Below are positions 9,713-18,686 of a stretch of DNA of 64,000 nucleotides, piece after piece. Each line of letters starts with the position of its first letter. Within the stretch, counting starts at the first letter, position 1. Origin of the DNA: Nitrosomonas sp. Nm132. GTDB lineage: Bacteria > Pseudomonadota > Gammaproteobacteria > Burkholderiales > Nitrosomonadaceae. The stretch is from contig NZ_FNDH01000015.1 in the NCBI RefSeq assembly GCF_900100485.1, forward strand, positions 1 to 64,000, written 5' to 3'. A program made the position numbers and the translations under genes. The notes beneath the pieces are model-generated. The model saw only the letters and a program-made list of their open reading frames with translations. It did not search any database and was not told where the DNA came from.

Positions 9713-11223
9713 GATGAGTGATCGCTCCCGTTAGCAGGTAAGGCTGAAATGTACTTTAGCGCACGCAGCCCAGGCATAAAGAAATATCCGCCGCCATGTA
9801 CAGTAATAAACTGTGGCAAATTACAGGTTTTTTGCATCGGTCCGGATGGCTCGGGATGATTAAAATGATCGGTGCTTTCACCGCTCATTAGCGGTTCGCG
9901 ATTCCCCAGCAAGGGATCTCTTTCCTGCTGCAGTCCACTAAATTTACTACTCATGGTCCAGGCATTCTGAACAAATTCAAATTGCCGCGATATGTTGGCG
10001 ACCAGACAGATAAACTGCAGACCATGCTCGGCGACAGGGGCGTCCAGTTTGACGGCGTCTTCCGGCGCAAGGATGGGACCATAACTGCGGCCACGCCGCA
10101 ACAAACGATGAAAACGAGAGGAAGCAACCAGGTCCTCCTCCGGCTTTTGCCCAAACCCCAGGATTTTAATCAGCCGGCTGATAAAGCCGGTTACACCTGG
10201 CGGTAAATCACCGGTACGTGGATTAGACCTGCGAATATGCGCGCTAATCGGACAATGATTTCCTGTTGGGTCCAAGTCATAGGTAAAATGGTTACCGTGA
10301 TCCTTGCGTGAGATTCCTGGAATGTGCTCCGCAATCAATGGTGTGCCATTACGTTCTCTACCCACCATCGATGCGGCAAGTTGTTCGCGTTTTTCCGGCA
10401 CGGATCCCGATACCTTGTCAAGAAACTGCCAAAAACCGGGAACATTCTGATCCAGTTGCCGAAGCACTAGATATGTTCCATTACGACTAAAATCCTTCAG
10501 CGTGGGATCATCTTCGGCATTAGGCAGACCCGTTGCGTACCTGTCTTTTCTGGGATCAATGAGCGGTCGTGCAGTATATTGTCCATATTCATTACGGTAG
10601 CCAAGCACCATCTCTCCAACCGCCAATAAATTAGAGTAACGATCGCGTTCATGTAAGTCCGTGCTTTGTCGGCATGTCCAGTCAATCGTTGGTTGACTGA
10701 TGCCGTCTTCGAACCCGAAAGGTTCAATCCGTCCCATATCCGAGGTGGGCAAATGTCTTAATAACTGAAATGCCTGTGAGAAATGCTCATCTTCAACTGT
10801 TCTCCGCCAAGCTTCGAGGCCTCCCTTTTTGGCATAAAGTAGCAGCAAAATATGCGGCATCTCTGCTGAATTATTACCCCACTTCCAGTACTTTGGAGCA
10901 TTGCGCCCGATATCCCCAAGACGGCGAGAACAATTTTCATTTCTGGTCATACCGTAGATGAACTCATCGGAAAAACCATTAATAATCGATTCACTCACTC
11001 CCAGTTTCTTTAAACCTTGCACAGAAAAAGCAATCTGCAGCGCCGTATCAGGTGGCGGATTTGTTTTGATGGCCCTGCTGACTGGCGCCTTATCCAGCCA
11101 TCGCTTAGCCGCATCGACATTGGCAATATTCAGCAGCATGAAACAGGTATCGGTTAATTTTCCATACCCAAAGTGTAGCAACCCTTGCAGATCATCAAAT
11201 TCAAAATCGCTTGATTTTCTCAT
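9709..11223 (-). CDS. DyP-type haem peroxidase
   Basis: Dye-decolourising peroxidase family, 504 residues from the start at 11223. That ATG has AGGGAG seven bases upstream, whereas the ATG at 11229 is only one base away from it and the upstream extension to 11256 overlaps the preceding gene. The family signature GFEDG is at about residues 170-174 (catalytic Asp about 173), and the proximal haem His is about 329 in 'CPISAHIRRSNP'. There is no signal or Tat peptide, so it acts in the cytoplasm or is carried by a partner. It lies 14 bases after the 434-aa gene and overlaps the catalase-related gene, so it is the centre of a tight three-gene unit. The C-terminal 'GGGYFFMPG' is usual for the longer DyP class. 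Confidence 0.92.
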   Translation of the reverse strand: MRKSSDFEFDDLQGLLHFGYGKLTDTCFMLLNIANVDAAKRWLDKAPVSRAIKTNPPPDTALQIAFSVQGLKKLGVSESIINGFSDEFIYGMTRNENCSRRLGDIGRNAPKYWKWGNNSAEMPHILLLLYAKKGGLEAWRRTVEDEHFSQAFQLLRHLPTSDMGRIEPFGFEDGISQPTIDWTCRQSTDLHERDRYSNLLAVGEMVLGYRNEYGQYTARPLIDPRKDRYATGLPNAEDDPTLKDFSRNGTYLVLRQLDQNVPGFWQFLDKVSGSVPEKREQLAASMVGRERNGTPLIAEHIPGISRKDHGNHFTYDLDPTGNHCPISAHIRRSNPRTGDLPPGVTGFISRLIKILGFGQKPEEDLVASSRFHRLLRRGRSYGPILAPEDAVKLDAPVAEHGLQFICLVANISRQFEFVQNAWTMSSKFSGLQQERDPLLGNREPLMSGESTDHFNHPEPSGPMQKTCNLPQFITVHGGGYFFMPGLRALKYISALPANGSDHSS

Positions 11224-11237
11224 TTTCATACTCCCTG

Positions 11238-12542
11238 CTAGATCAGACTGAGCCATTCACGGATTTCCGCATCATTCGATTGACGAATTTCCACACCTTG
11301 CCGGATACGACTGTTACGCGCTAAATCAACGGCTGTTAACCCTGGATAAGCCTTATACCAGACCTCTGTAGGTATTTGATGTCGCCTTTGAGTATATTTG
11401 AAGGCATGCTCACGCTGTGCACCTTCTTTAATAATCCACTTCGTAGTAGGGTAGCCTACAGCATTACTAAAGACGAGATTGAGACCCCAGCCCACCTTAT
11501 TAATAAAATCGTCCATATAGCTTTCGTGGCTACCATCGTAATTACTGGCAAAAAAGACTCTATGGTTATTATCCATGAACACCCAGCGGGCAAAATGGAT
11601 GGTTTTGATTCGAGCAAGAAAGCCCCGGTTGTATACATGCCTGGCAAACCAGTCGGTCAACATGAGTATGAACTTGAAGGTCAACAAGCGAAACAGACCC
11701 GGTTTCACATCACCAAACACGCTATATTGATTACTGACATCCCAATCTTCCTGTGCTGAAAGTTCTTCTATGTGTTTGTAGTCAGGCCGAATGAAGAGTT
11801 CAGGGTCAGAACGCTCTAGCATTCTTAAACGTAATGCAAAGAAAGGCGCGATAACCAATAGCAATGGGGATAAGAGAAGTAGGGTTAACGGGACTCCAAC
11901 CTTATGCAGCAGATTGCGGACTTTCCACTCAGTGAGTGTCGGTTCTGGCGGGGATAGCGTAAGTCTGCCTTGATATTTTTCCATTTCGACATAAGACAAA
12001 AGCTTCTGCCGTAAGGTACGGATATTCTCCCGGCCAACATCATCAACAATTTTCTGTAAATAGGCAGACAAACTTTGATGTAACGCTGCCTCTTCATGTA
12101 TTTGTTTGACAGTTCGACCGATCCAGTTAACATAATTAGCCTTGGGATTGATATTGTGTTCGTTCATCCATCCCAGCAGATTCTGATTTTCCTCAGAAAA
12201 ATCTTCGCAATGAGAGAAGATTTTTCTTAAACCTGAGTCCGCATGGTCTGCGAGTTCGGCTAAAAAAGCATGTGTATCCCCATCAATGTCACCAAGAAAG
12301 GCAAGGGTAGGTCGCCACGGTCTTGGTCTTACGCCAAATTCTTTAATTTCGTGTGTCGTATTGGCTTCTATGATCACAAAGCGCGCAAAATGCAACCGAT
12401 CAAACCTGCTGAATGGAATCAAGCTATTACCAGGGTCAGCATGACCCGGCACTTTGTTCATCGAGGCCAACAAGGCGCGCAGGTTTTTCAGCTGCCCAAC
12501 ACGCACCGTCGCAGTAATCATGAAAGTAGATTGAGGTGTCAT
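11238..12542 (-). CDS. Unknown 434-aa protein with two related halves, DyP-cluster partner
   Basis: I do not recognise a named family. The N-terminal half (about residues 8-110) carries 'RLHFARFVII' followed by 'TLAFLGDIDGD'. The C-terminal half (about 300-350) repeats the pattern as 'TIHFARWVFM' followed by 'VFFASNYDGSHESYMDDF'. Each half has the strand-and-loop rhythm of the ferredoxin-like (dimeric alpha-beta barrel) fold that DyP proteins also use, suggesting an internal duplication. A hydrophobic segment near 215-240 ('PLTLLLLSPLLLVIAPFF') predicts membrane insertion between the halves. No haem motif GxxDG is present. Tight linkage to the DyP gene points to a joint function, perhaps membrane anchoring or substrate channelling, which is speculative. 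Confidence 0.6.
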   Translation of the reverse strand: MTPQSTFMITATVRVGQLKNLRALLASMNKVPGHADPGNSLIPFSRFDRLHFARFVIIEANTTHEIKEFGVRPRPWRPTLAFLGDIDGDTHAFLAELADHADSGLRKIFSHCEDFSEENQNLLGWMNEHNINPKANYVNWIGRTVKQIHEEAALHQSLSAYLQKIVDDVGRENIRTLRQKLLSYVEMEKYQGRLTLSPPEPTLTEWKVRNLLHKVGVPLTLLLLSPLLLVIAPFFALRLRMLERSDPELFIRPDYKHIEELSAQEDWDVSNQYSVFGDVKPGLFRLLTFKFILMLTDWFARHVYNRGFLARIKTIHFARWVFMDNNHRVFFASNYDGSHESYMDDFINKVGWGLNLVFSNAVGYPTTKWIIKEGAQREHAFKYTQRRHQIPTEVWYKAYPGLTAVDLARNSRIRQGVEIRQSNDAEIREWLSLI

Positions 12543-12577
12543 GGTTTTCTATCTCAAGTAAACATTTACACGACTTC

Positions 12578-13033
12578 TTATTTAATATCGCTTCGTGTCA
12601 AGGCGAAATCCAGGACACGCGTTTTACCCCACCACACTTTCCCAAGATAAACACCGGGTTCGACTTCACGAATCTCATCGCGGATCACTTTGGCAATGAA
12701 TGAAGTTTTAGAATAATCAATGACGATGGTATCTTTCCCATCAAGCCAGCTTTTGTCGCGATATACTTTTGCGACAATAAATGTCAGACCAAACGGTGTA
12801 ATTTTGTTGACAAGAACACCTGCCTGGCCACCTGGGCAAAATAGATCAAACACTTTGCCTTGCCAAGCAAAGAGGCGTGCAAAGGCAGCTACGATTTTTG
12901 AGAAGATTGACCCTGCCAGAATTGCTGTGCCACGGGTATCACCCGCTGGAATATTTCCCGGTGTGGCATTGCGATAGATTTCATCTAATTCCTCGCGTGA
13001 CTTACTCAACCAGGCTCTTACCGTATTATTCAT
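12578..13033 (-). CDS. Conserved hypothetical 151-aa protein, first gene of the redox cluster
   Basis: Small protein of 151 residues with no signal peptide and no recognised catalytic motif. The start at 13033 is supported by AAGGAG eight bases upstream. Features are a 'W-G-K' around residue 60 ('AWQGKVFDLF'), a central 'DTIVIDYSKTSF' strand, and a C-terminal 'GVYLGKVWWGKTRVLDFAL' strand pair. The many beta strands and Gly-x-Trp-x patterns recall lipocalin-like or GXWXG/DUF4334-type ligand-binding proteins, though I cannot confirm this. It lies 35 bases upstream of the 434-aa gene and probably begins the operon. A lipid-carrier role would suit the neighbours, as inference only. Confidence 0.6.
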   Translation of the reverse strand: MNNTVRAWLSKSREELDEIYRNATPGNIPAGDTRGTAILAGSIFSKIVAAFARLFAWQGKVFDLFCPGGQAGVLVNKITPFGLTFIVAKVYRDKSWLDGKDTIVIDYSKTSFIAKVIRDEIREVEPGVYLGKVWWGKTRVLDFALTRSDIK

Positions 13034-13449
13034 TTCAGTTACTCCTTATAACTCTTACAGAATTGATCAAAGTCACAAAGTCAATAATTTGAGTAACACT
13101 GCAATAGTTGCTGACTACAAATAACACTTGATTAGACTAAAAATTACGCTTCCTTGAAGAAAGCTGAAATAAGCAAAAACCTTAATTTAGTCTCAGGATA
13201 ATGCTTAAAAAAACAAGAGCAAGAAAGTTTGTAAAGCGATGAAGTCGAACTTTAAAGTATCTCCTGTAACACTTCACGCGGAACTTGCTTGGCTTGCATG
13301 ATGATGCTAAGACATAACAAAGAGGCAGGCAATAATGCAATAGCATACAATTTCTATTTCTCAGTGCACGATTTTGCAAGCACATGGCTGCGCTGTAATG
13401 CCTTGGTATGGAACACTCATTTACTGCGACGTTAATGTGACCGAAGGCA
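13034..13449. other. 416-bp intergenic region, probable promoter region of the redox operon
   Basis: AT-rich spacer between the stop of cysB at 13450 and the start of the 151-aa gene. No convincing gene is present: a 67-codon frame at 13182-13385 (-) has no ribosome site and odd composition. It must hold the promoter for the - strand redox operon and the end of the cysB transcript, but I do not see a confident -35/-10 pair or regulator site. Confidence 0.4.
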
Positions 13450-14358
13450 TTATCTAATTTTCATGGATTCGCTGAGTGCAGGGATGCAAAGTTCTATGAA
13501 ACAATAGGCATAATCGCGTAAATAGTGATTCTGGCGAATCGAGATATGGGTCGTATTTTTTTCAAATAGATGCGAACCATCGAGTCTGACGAGCATAGCG
13601 TCCCGTTCTGGCACAAATGCTACCGATGCGATGATGCCTACACCCAGCCCAAGTGCGACATAGGTTTTAATTACATCGGCATCCAGAGCAGACATGGCGA
13701 TATCGGGCACTACGCCCGCTTGGGAAAATGCATGATCAATCCGTGACCGTCCGGTAAAGCCGTGGTGATAGGTAATAATCGGGTATTCTGCGATGGCTTC
13801 GAGCGTAAGGGGATGAACCGATTGCAGGGGATGGCCAGCAGGCACGATGATGGCATGGTGCCATGTGTAATAGGGAAAAGAGACTAAATCGACGGTGTTT
13901 TCCAGCGCTTCCGTCGCAATGCCGATGTCTGCCTGGCCGCCAAGCAGCATGGATACGATTTCACCCGGGCTGGATTGATGAAGCGCCAAGTGTACCTTGG
14001 GAAATATTTTCTTAAACTTTTCTACTACGGTTGGCAAGGCATATTGAGCCTGCGTGTGGGTTGTGGCGACAGTTAACTGGCCTTGATCGTGCTGACTGAA
14101 CTGTTCGGCCAGGCGCTTGATATTTCGGGTATCCAGCAAGATACGTTCAACAATCTTGACCAGTTCTTTGCCCGGTTCAGTCAGTCCGGTCAGTCGCTTG
14201 CCTTTGCGGATAAATAATTCAATACCTAGCTCGTCTTCCAGGTCCTTGATATGCTTGCTGACGCCGGATTGCGAGGTAAACAAGGCATTGGCTACCTCCG
14301 TCAGATTGTAGTGCTGGCGAACGGTCTCACTGATGATGCGAAGTTGCTGGAAATTCAA
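13450..14358 (-). CDS. cysB: CysB-type LysR-family regulator
   Basis: LysR-type transcription regulator of 302 residues. The N-terminus has the CysB/Cbl version of the winged helix-turn-helix ('MNFQQLRIISETV' then 'ALFTSQSGVSKHIKDLEDELG'). The effector domain has 'TTHTQARY'-like 'TTHTQAQYALP', the sulfate/acetylserine-binding loop of this subgroup. In relatives it activates sulfate transport and assimilation genes when sulfide is scarce, using acetylserine as inducer. It lies directly after cysA on the same strand but is separated from it by a 162-bp mobile element, so it may now be transcribed apart. Length and motifs are normal. Confidence 0.93.
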   Translation of the reverse strand: MNFQQLRIISETVRQHYNLTEVANALFTSQSGVSKHIKDLEDELGIELFIRKGKRLTGLTEPGKELVKIVERILLDTRNIKRLAEQFSQHDQGQLTVATTHTQAQYALPTVVEKFKKIFPKVHLALHQSSPGEIVSMLLGGQADIGIATEALENTVDLVSFPYYTWHHAIIVPAGHPLQSVHPLTLEAIAEYPIITYHHGFTGRSRIDHAFSQAGVVPDIAMSALDADVIKTYVALGLGVGIIASVAFVPERDAMLVRLDGSHLFEKNTTHISIRQNHYLRDYAYCFIELCIPALSESMKIR

Positions 14359-14398
14359 TGGTTAATTCCTTTGCTGATATTTGATTACGCTATCTTAG

Positions 14399-14560
14399 CC
14401 CGAATATTTCATAAATTCGCGTGATGATCACGCAGGATTTTGATTAATAGGGAAGTTTTGAGAAAGAGGGGTGTGGTGATTCATACACCCGACTGAACAA
14501 AATCTTTCTTATTAATCAAAAGGTAAGTGAGGACACGTGCCAATTTATGAAATATTCGGG
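14399..14560 (-). mobile_element. 162-bp palindromic MITE-like element, copy 1
   Basis: Non-coding 162-bp element with 19-bp perfect terminal inverted repeats starting CCCGAATATTTCATAAATT. It is flanked by TTAG on both sides (14395-14398 and 14561-14564), a 4-bp target duplication. The right duplicate contains the reverse complement of the cysA stop codon, so insertion occurred exactly at the end of cysA. This copy is in the opposite orientation to the other three. The interior holds the perfect palindrome GCGTGATGATCACGC and a central GGGTGT..ACACCC stem, so the transcript can fold into one long imperfect hairpin between cysA and cysB. Confidence 0.9.
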
Positions 14561-15634
14561 TTAGTGTGATTGATGAGGAAACAGATCGAGACGGCGCGGT
14601 TTGATAAAAACCCGATCACCCTTTGCTAACTGTAATTCACGGAAACGTTCTTTGCTGATCTCGGCTTGGACAAGATTCCTGTCCTGATGATCTTCACGGG
14701 TGAGTTCCAGTCTCACTACCGGCCCAACTGAGAGAATATGACTGACACGCGCAGGCAATGCCGAGTCACCATTAAGGAACCGGTCGACTTCGATATCGTG
14801 CGGTCGCACATAAGCGATTGCAGCCAGATCTTCCGCTTCAGCGTGTTCGGGCGCATCGATTTCGATATCGCCAATCCAGGCGCGGCCTTGATGTATCCGG
14901 CCATGGAACAGATTGACATGCCCCAGAAATTCGTACACAAACGGGTTGACTGGCTGCTCATAGACTTCATCGGGTGTTCCAGCCTGCTCGATCCGCCCCT
15001 CGTTCATGACCACAACCCGATCGGATACTTCCAGTGCTTCTTCCTGATCATGGGTGACAAAAACACTGGTGATAGGCATCTCATCATGCAGTCTTCGCAG
15101 CCAGGAGCGTAATTCCTTGCGCACCTTGGCATCGAGTGCGCCGAATGGCTCATCCAATAGCAGTACTTTGGGTTCCACCGCTAAGGCGCGGGCCAAGGCA
15201 ATACGCTGGCGCTGGCCGCCAGAGAGCTGATGGGGATAGCGGTCTGCCAGCCAGTCGAGTTGCACCAGTTTCAGCAGATGAGTGACGCGCTCGTGGATTT
15301 CCTGATTTTTCAGACGGCTATGCCGGGGGCGAACACGCAGTCCAAAAGCGACGTTCTCAAAAATCGTCATGTTACGGAACAGCGCATAATGCTGGAATAC
15401 AAAACCTACTTGCCGGTCACGAACATGCTGACGGGTTGCATCTTCGTCATTAAACAGCACTTGGCCCGTATCGGCTGTTTCCAGTCCTGCAATGACGCGC
15501 AGTAAGGTGGTCTTGCCCGATCCTGAAGGTCCCAGTAACGCCAGCAGTTCGCCTGCATGGATTTTCAGGTTGATGTCGCGCAATGCGGCAAATGAGCCGA
15601 ATTGCTTGTGGAGATGGCGTATTTCAATGCTCAT
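14561..15634 (-). CDS. cysA: Sulfate/thiosulfate ABC transporter ATPase
   Basis: ATP-binding subunit of the sulfate importer, 357 residues, normal for CysA. Walker A is GPSGSGKTT near residue 35, the signature is [15 protein letters not shown] near 136, and Walker B is [12 protein letters not shown] near 156. The C-terminal TOBE-like regulatory domain follows ('YVRPHDIEV'). It energises transport through the CysT-CysW membrane pair and receives sulfate from the binding protein. The start overlaps the end of cysW by 11 bases, so they are cotranscribed. The stop codon lies inside the target duplication of a palindromic element. Confidence 0.95.
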   Translation of the reverse strand: MSIEIRHLHKQFGSFAALRDINLKIHAGELLALLGPSGSGKTTLLRVIAGLETADTGQVLFNDEDATRQHVRDRQVGFVFQHYALFRNMTIFENVAFGLRVRPRHSRLKNQEIHERVTHLLKLVQLDWLADRYPHQLSGGQRQRIALARALAVEPKVLLLDEPFGALDAKVRKELRSWLRRLHDEMPITSVFVTHDQEEALEVSDRVVVMNEGRIEQAGTPDEVYEQPVNPFVYEFLGHVNLFHGRIHQGRAWIGDIEIDAPEHAEAEDLAAIAYVRPHDIEVDRFLNGDSALPARVSHILSVGPVVRLELTREDHQDRNLVQAEISKERFRELQLAKGDRVFIKPRRLDLFPHQSH

Positions 15635-16508
15635 GGCTTAATTTTCCTTTTTGTGGGGTTACTTTTGATTCGACGAAAGTTTTGATGGCAAGCGTAATTA
15701 AGGCGAGCAACGCCAGGAGCGATGCGACTGCAAATGATGCCGCATAGCTGTATTCGTTGTAGAGAATCTCGACATGCAGCGGTAAAGTATTGGTATTGCC
15801 GCGAATATGCCCAGACACCACCGAAACCGCGCCGAATTCACCCATTGCGCGCGCATTGCACAGGATGATGCCGTATAACAGACCCCATTTAATGTTAGGG
15901 AGTGTGATGCGCCATAACGTCTGCCAGCCACTTGCACCGAGTACCACAGCGGCTTCTTCCTCCTCCGTTCCCTGCGCCTGCATCAATGGGATCAGCTCAC
16001 GGGCAATGAATGGCACCGTTACAAAAATCGTTGCGAGCACAATGCCGGGCACTGCAAAGATGATTTTGAGGTCATGTTCAATCAGCCAGGGTCCTAGCCA
16101 GCCTTGCAGACCGAACACCAGTACATAGATCAATCCGGCAACGACAGGTGATACCGAGAAGGGTAGATCAATCAGCGTGATCAGGATGTTCTTGCCATGG
16201 AATTCGAATTTGGCGATCGCCCAGGCAGCCGCTACGCCAAATACCAGGTTAAGCGGTACGGCAATCGCCGCGGCAGTCAGGGTAAGTTGAATCGCTGCAA
16301 GGGCATCTGGCTCCGTGATCGCGGCAAAATAGACATCCACTCCTTTCTTGAGCGCTTCGTAAAATACCGAAATCAGGGGCACGAACAGAAACAGCGCCAG
16401 AAACGTGAGCGCCAGCCCGATCAGCATCCAGCGTACCCAAGCTGGTTCCTGGGTAATGATCGTCTGCTGTTGTATTTTGATTGGGTGAGAAAGGGTTATC
16501 GTGGTCAT
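15624..16508 (-). CDS. cysW: Sulfate ABC transporter permease CysW
   Basis: Inner-membrane permease of 294 residues with about six transmembrane segments. The cytoplasmic loop '[27 protein letters not shown]' holds the EAA motif that docks with CysA. It pairs with CysT to form the sulfate/thiosulfate channel. It starts 10 bases after the cysT stop and overlaps cysA. The first about 25 residues are hydrophilic and slightly extended compared with the usual CysW start, which is common in this family. Confidence 0.94.
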   Translation of the reverse strand: MTTITLSHPIKIQQQTIITQEPAWVRWMLIGLALTFLALFLFVPLISVFYEALKKGVDVYFAAITEPDALAAIQLTLTAAAIAVPLNLVFGVAAAWAIAKFEFHGKNILITLIDLPFSVSPVVAGLIYVLVFGLQGWLGPWLIEHDLKIIFAVPGIVLATIFVTVPFIARELIPLMQAQGTEEEEAAVVLGASGWQTLWRITLPNIKWGLLYGIILCNARAMGEFGAVSVVSGHIRGNTNTLPLHVEILYNEYSYAASFAVASLLALLALITLAIKTFVESKVTPQKGKLSHEH

Positions 16509-16518
16509 TGAGGGTCTC

Positions 16519-17352
16519 TCAGGCTAATGCGTTGCGACGGCGGCTCCACCATTGCAACAGGTTGATAATGAGTAACAGAACAAAAGAGATGAGCAGCATG
16601 ACGACCGCAATGGCGGTTGCACCAGCATAGTCATACTGTTCCAGTTTGGTAATGATCAGAAGCGGCGTGATTTCCGAAATCATGGGCATATTGCCAGCGA
16701 TGAATATGACCGATCCGTATTCTCCGATAGCGCGCGCAAATGCCAGCGCAAAACCTGTCATGAGTGCCGGAAAAATAGTCGGAAAAATGATCCGCAAGAA
16801 AGTCTGTAGCCGGTTCGCACCCAGCATGGCTGCCGCTTCTTCCAGTTCGGTCTCGATATCTTCCAGCACCGGTTGCACCGTGCGCACCACGAACGGCAGG
16901 CCAATAAACGTCAGCGCTACGTAGACGCCAAGAGGGGTAAAAGCCACCTTGATGCCGAGCGGCTCGAGGAATTGACCGATCCAGCCATTGCCGGCATATA
17001 GGGCCGTAAGGGCAATGCCTGCCACAGCAGTGGGCAGGGCAAACGGCAAGTCTATCAGGGCATCAACGATCCGTTTGCCAGGAAATTGATAACGAACCAG
17101 CACCCAGGCCACCAGCAACCCGAATGCGGCGTTGGTCAGGGCAGCGGCAAATGAGGCGCCAAATGTCAGTTGATAGGAAGCCAGCACACGCGGCGAAGTC
17201 ACTGTGGCCCAGAACTGCGGCCAGGGCAATTCAGCAGTACGGATGAACGCGGCCGAGAGCGGGATCAGGACGATCAGACTCAGATAGAGTAACGTAAATC
17301 CCAACGCCAGATTAAATCCTGGTAACACGCTATGCTGCTTGAATGTACTCAC
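16519..17352 (-). CDS. cysT: Sulfate ABC transporter permease CysT (CysU)
   Basis: Inner-membrane permease of 277 residues, partner of CysW. Six hydrophobic segments are visible, with the EAA loop '[25 protein letters not shown]' near residue 180. '[19 protein letters not shown]' is the typical CysT signature. It is followed at 10 bases by cysW. Upstream, 78 bases separate it from the EAL-like gene on the same strand, so one long transcript from the binding-protein gene down to cysA is likely. Confidence 0.94.
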   Translation of the reverse strand: MSTFKQHSVLPGFNLALGFTLLYLSLIVLIPLSAAFIRTAELPWPQFWATVTSPRVLASYQLTFGASFAAALTNAAFGLLVAWVLVRYQFPGKRIVDALIDLPFALPTAVAGIALTALYAGNGWIGQFLEPLGIKVAFTPLGVYVALTFIGLPFVVRTVQPVLEDIETELEEAAAMLGANRLQTFLRIIFPTIFPALMTGFALAFARAIGEYGSVIFIAGNMPMISEITPLLIITKLEQYDYAGATAIAVVMLLISFVLLLIINLLQWWSRRRNALA

Positions 17353-17430
17353 CTTATAACTCCTAAAGAATTCAATTTTTCTTATCTACTTAGGGCATTT
17401 GTACTCAATCCTGGTGCGGAATTTCTTGGG

Positions 17431-18237
17431 TCAATCGGGCGAAATCGTATGGATGGCCCGTGCTGGTTTGCTCAGATAATTTCCTTGCAGATAATCTGCC
17501 CCAGCACGTCTGGCGGCGGTTAACTGATCAAATGTTTCAATATTCCACACCAGGATACTTGCTCCGAAATGGTGTATTGTCTTGATGAGGGCATCAACTG
17601 CATTATGATGTAACAGATCGTATGCCTCGATCCGCACGATGTCCGGATACAAACTGCCCAGTTCTGATATCCAATTGCTGCTTGAGTCGCTGTAATGAGC
17701 CGCAATCTGGTAGCCGCGTGAGCGATAGTTATTAATGACCCTGCGCAGTAATTCCTTGTAACGATTGATGATGGGGGGAATTTCAATCGTGACTCGAGAA
17801 GTTCTCACGCCAATCAGGTTAAGGAAATCTTCAAACGCACGACCATGATCAGTTTTAACGTTCTCCAGAAGACGAGGATGCACGCTTATAAACAATTTGC
17901 CTGGACTGGAAGTTTTATTGAAATAATTGAGGGCATGAATTGCTCGGCATAAACGATCCAGGTTAACCAGTTGTGCATCATTGGCAGCCTGGGCAAAAAT
18001 TTGCCAGGGTGAAAGTGCAATTTCTCGATTCGACTCTGAACGGATATAGGCGGTATGCCCAATGGTTTTATTTTGAATCGTATTGACAATGGGCTGAAAA
18101 GCACTGGTTAGCTTGCAACGATAGAAATGCCCACTTATCCAATCGTCTTCGGCACGTTCCAGCGGATAGTCTGTAGCCGATTGAATCAACTCAAATTCAT
18201 CTTCAGCGATAAAAATATTGGTTGAGGGGATGTTCAT
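17431..18237 (-). CDS. Degenerate EAL-domain protein inside the sulfate operon
   Basis: A 268-residue EAL-fold protein. The fold is recognisable from 'CKLTSAFQPIVN', the helix 'WQIFAQAANDAQLVNLDRLC', the strand 'VTIEIPP' and the barrel end 'GADYLQGNYLSKP'. The active-site signature Glu-x-Leu is replaced: the strand after 'FQPIV' reads 'HTAYIRSES', and the later metal-binding residues are poorly kept ('AHYSDSSS' instead of 'DDFG'). It therefore should not hydrolyse cyclic di-GMP and is more likely a binding or regulatory protein. There is no membrane segment or second domain. It sits between DUF2325 and cysT, so it may couple sulfate uptake to a signal. Confidence 0.8.
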   Translation of the reverse strand: MNIPSTNIFIAEDEFELIQSATDYPLERAEDDWISGHFYRCKLTSAFQPIVNTIQNKTIGHTAYIRSESNREIALSPWQIFAQAANDAQLVNLDRLCRAIHALNYFNKTSSPGKLFISVHPRLLENVKTDHGRAFEDFLNLIGVRTSRVTIEIPPIINRYKELLRRVINNYRSRGYQIAAHYSDSSSNWISELGSLYPDIVRIEAYDLLHHNAVDALIKTIHHFGASILVWNIETFDQLTAARRAGADYLQGNYLSKPARAIHTISPD

Positions 18238-18305
18238 AGGAAAATTCCTGTTAGATAAGGTGTTGATCTGCGCGGCAGGAGCCGTCTCTTGCTCATGTTA
18301 ATTTC

Positions 18306-18620
18306 TCAAAAGCTGTAGCAATGACAGCAACCTTCATCGATTTTTTCCTTGTTCAATAATTTATGTTTGAGTTCATGTGCGGAATGACGGCAATAGATCA
18401 GGGGAATACCTTTACGGCTGGCCTTGTTCTTCAGCGAGTTCGCCAAACTATGACTGACGTAGTCACACACCATGACAATCAGCCGCGTGTTATTGGATAG
18501 TGAACGTTTGAGAAATCCTTTTTTGCGGCCGCTCCAGTGTTCGACATGGGTATGCCCTTGCGCAATCACTTGGCGTTTAAGCGACTCAACTTGATCTCCG
18601 CCTACAATTAATACACTCAT
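18306..18620 (-). CDS. DUF2325-family small protein
   Basis: Small soluble protein of 104 residues matching the DUF2325 pattern: 'MSVLIVGGDQV' at the start, 'HWSGRKKGFLKRSL', 'VMVCDYVSHSLANSLK' and a final Cys-rich tail 'GCCHCYSF'. The family fold resembles a Rossmann-like nucleotide-binding domain, and its function is not established. The Cys pairs could bind metal or react with sulfur species. It lies between sbp and the EAL-like gene on the same strand, so it is probably part of the sulfate regulon. Confidence 0.85.
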   Translation of the reverse strand: MSVLIVGGDQVESLKRQVIAQGHTHVEHWSGRKKGFLKRSLSNNTRLIVMVCDYVSHSLANSLKNKASRKGIPLIYCRHSAHELKHKLLNKEKIDEGCCHCYSF

Positions 18621-18654
18621 GTTTTTTCCTTACATTACGTTTATCGCTCATATT

Positions 18655-18679
18655 GGGGATGTGCTTGCACAATATCCCC
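18655..18679 (-). terminator. Intercistronic hairpin after sbp
   Basis: GGGGAT at 18655-18660 pairs with ATCCCC at 18674-18679, and inside it GTGC pairs with GCAC around TT, with a 3-base bulge. It lies just downstream of the sbp stop on - and before DUF2325. No U-tract follows, so a stability or attenuation stem that makes sbp more abundant than downstream genes is the simplest reading. Confidence 0.5.
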
Positions 18680-18686
18680 TGTCTGG

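Noticed and set aside
13182-13385. A 67-codon frame on - between cysB and the redox operon
   Set aside because: No ribosome site, unusual composition and no recognisable pattern.
14399-14560. MITE copies considered as attC sites or rho-independent terminators
   Set aside because: They lack RYYYAAC/GTTRRRY cores, have 4-bp target duplications and no T-tract.
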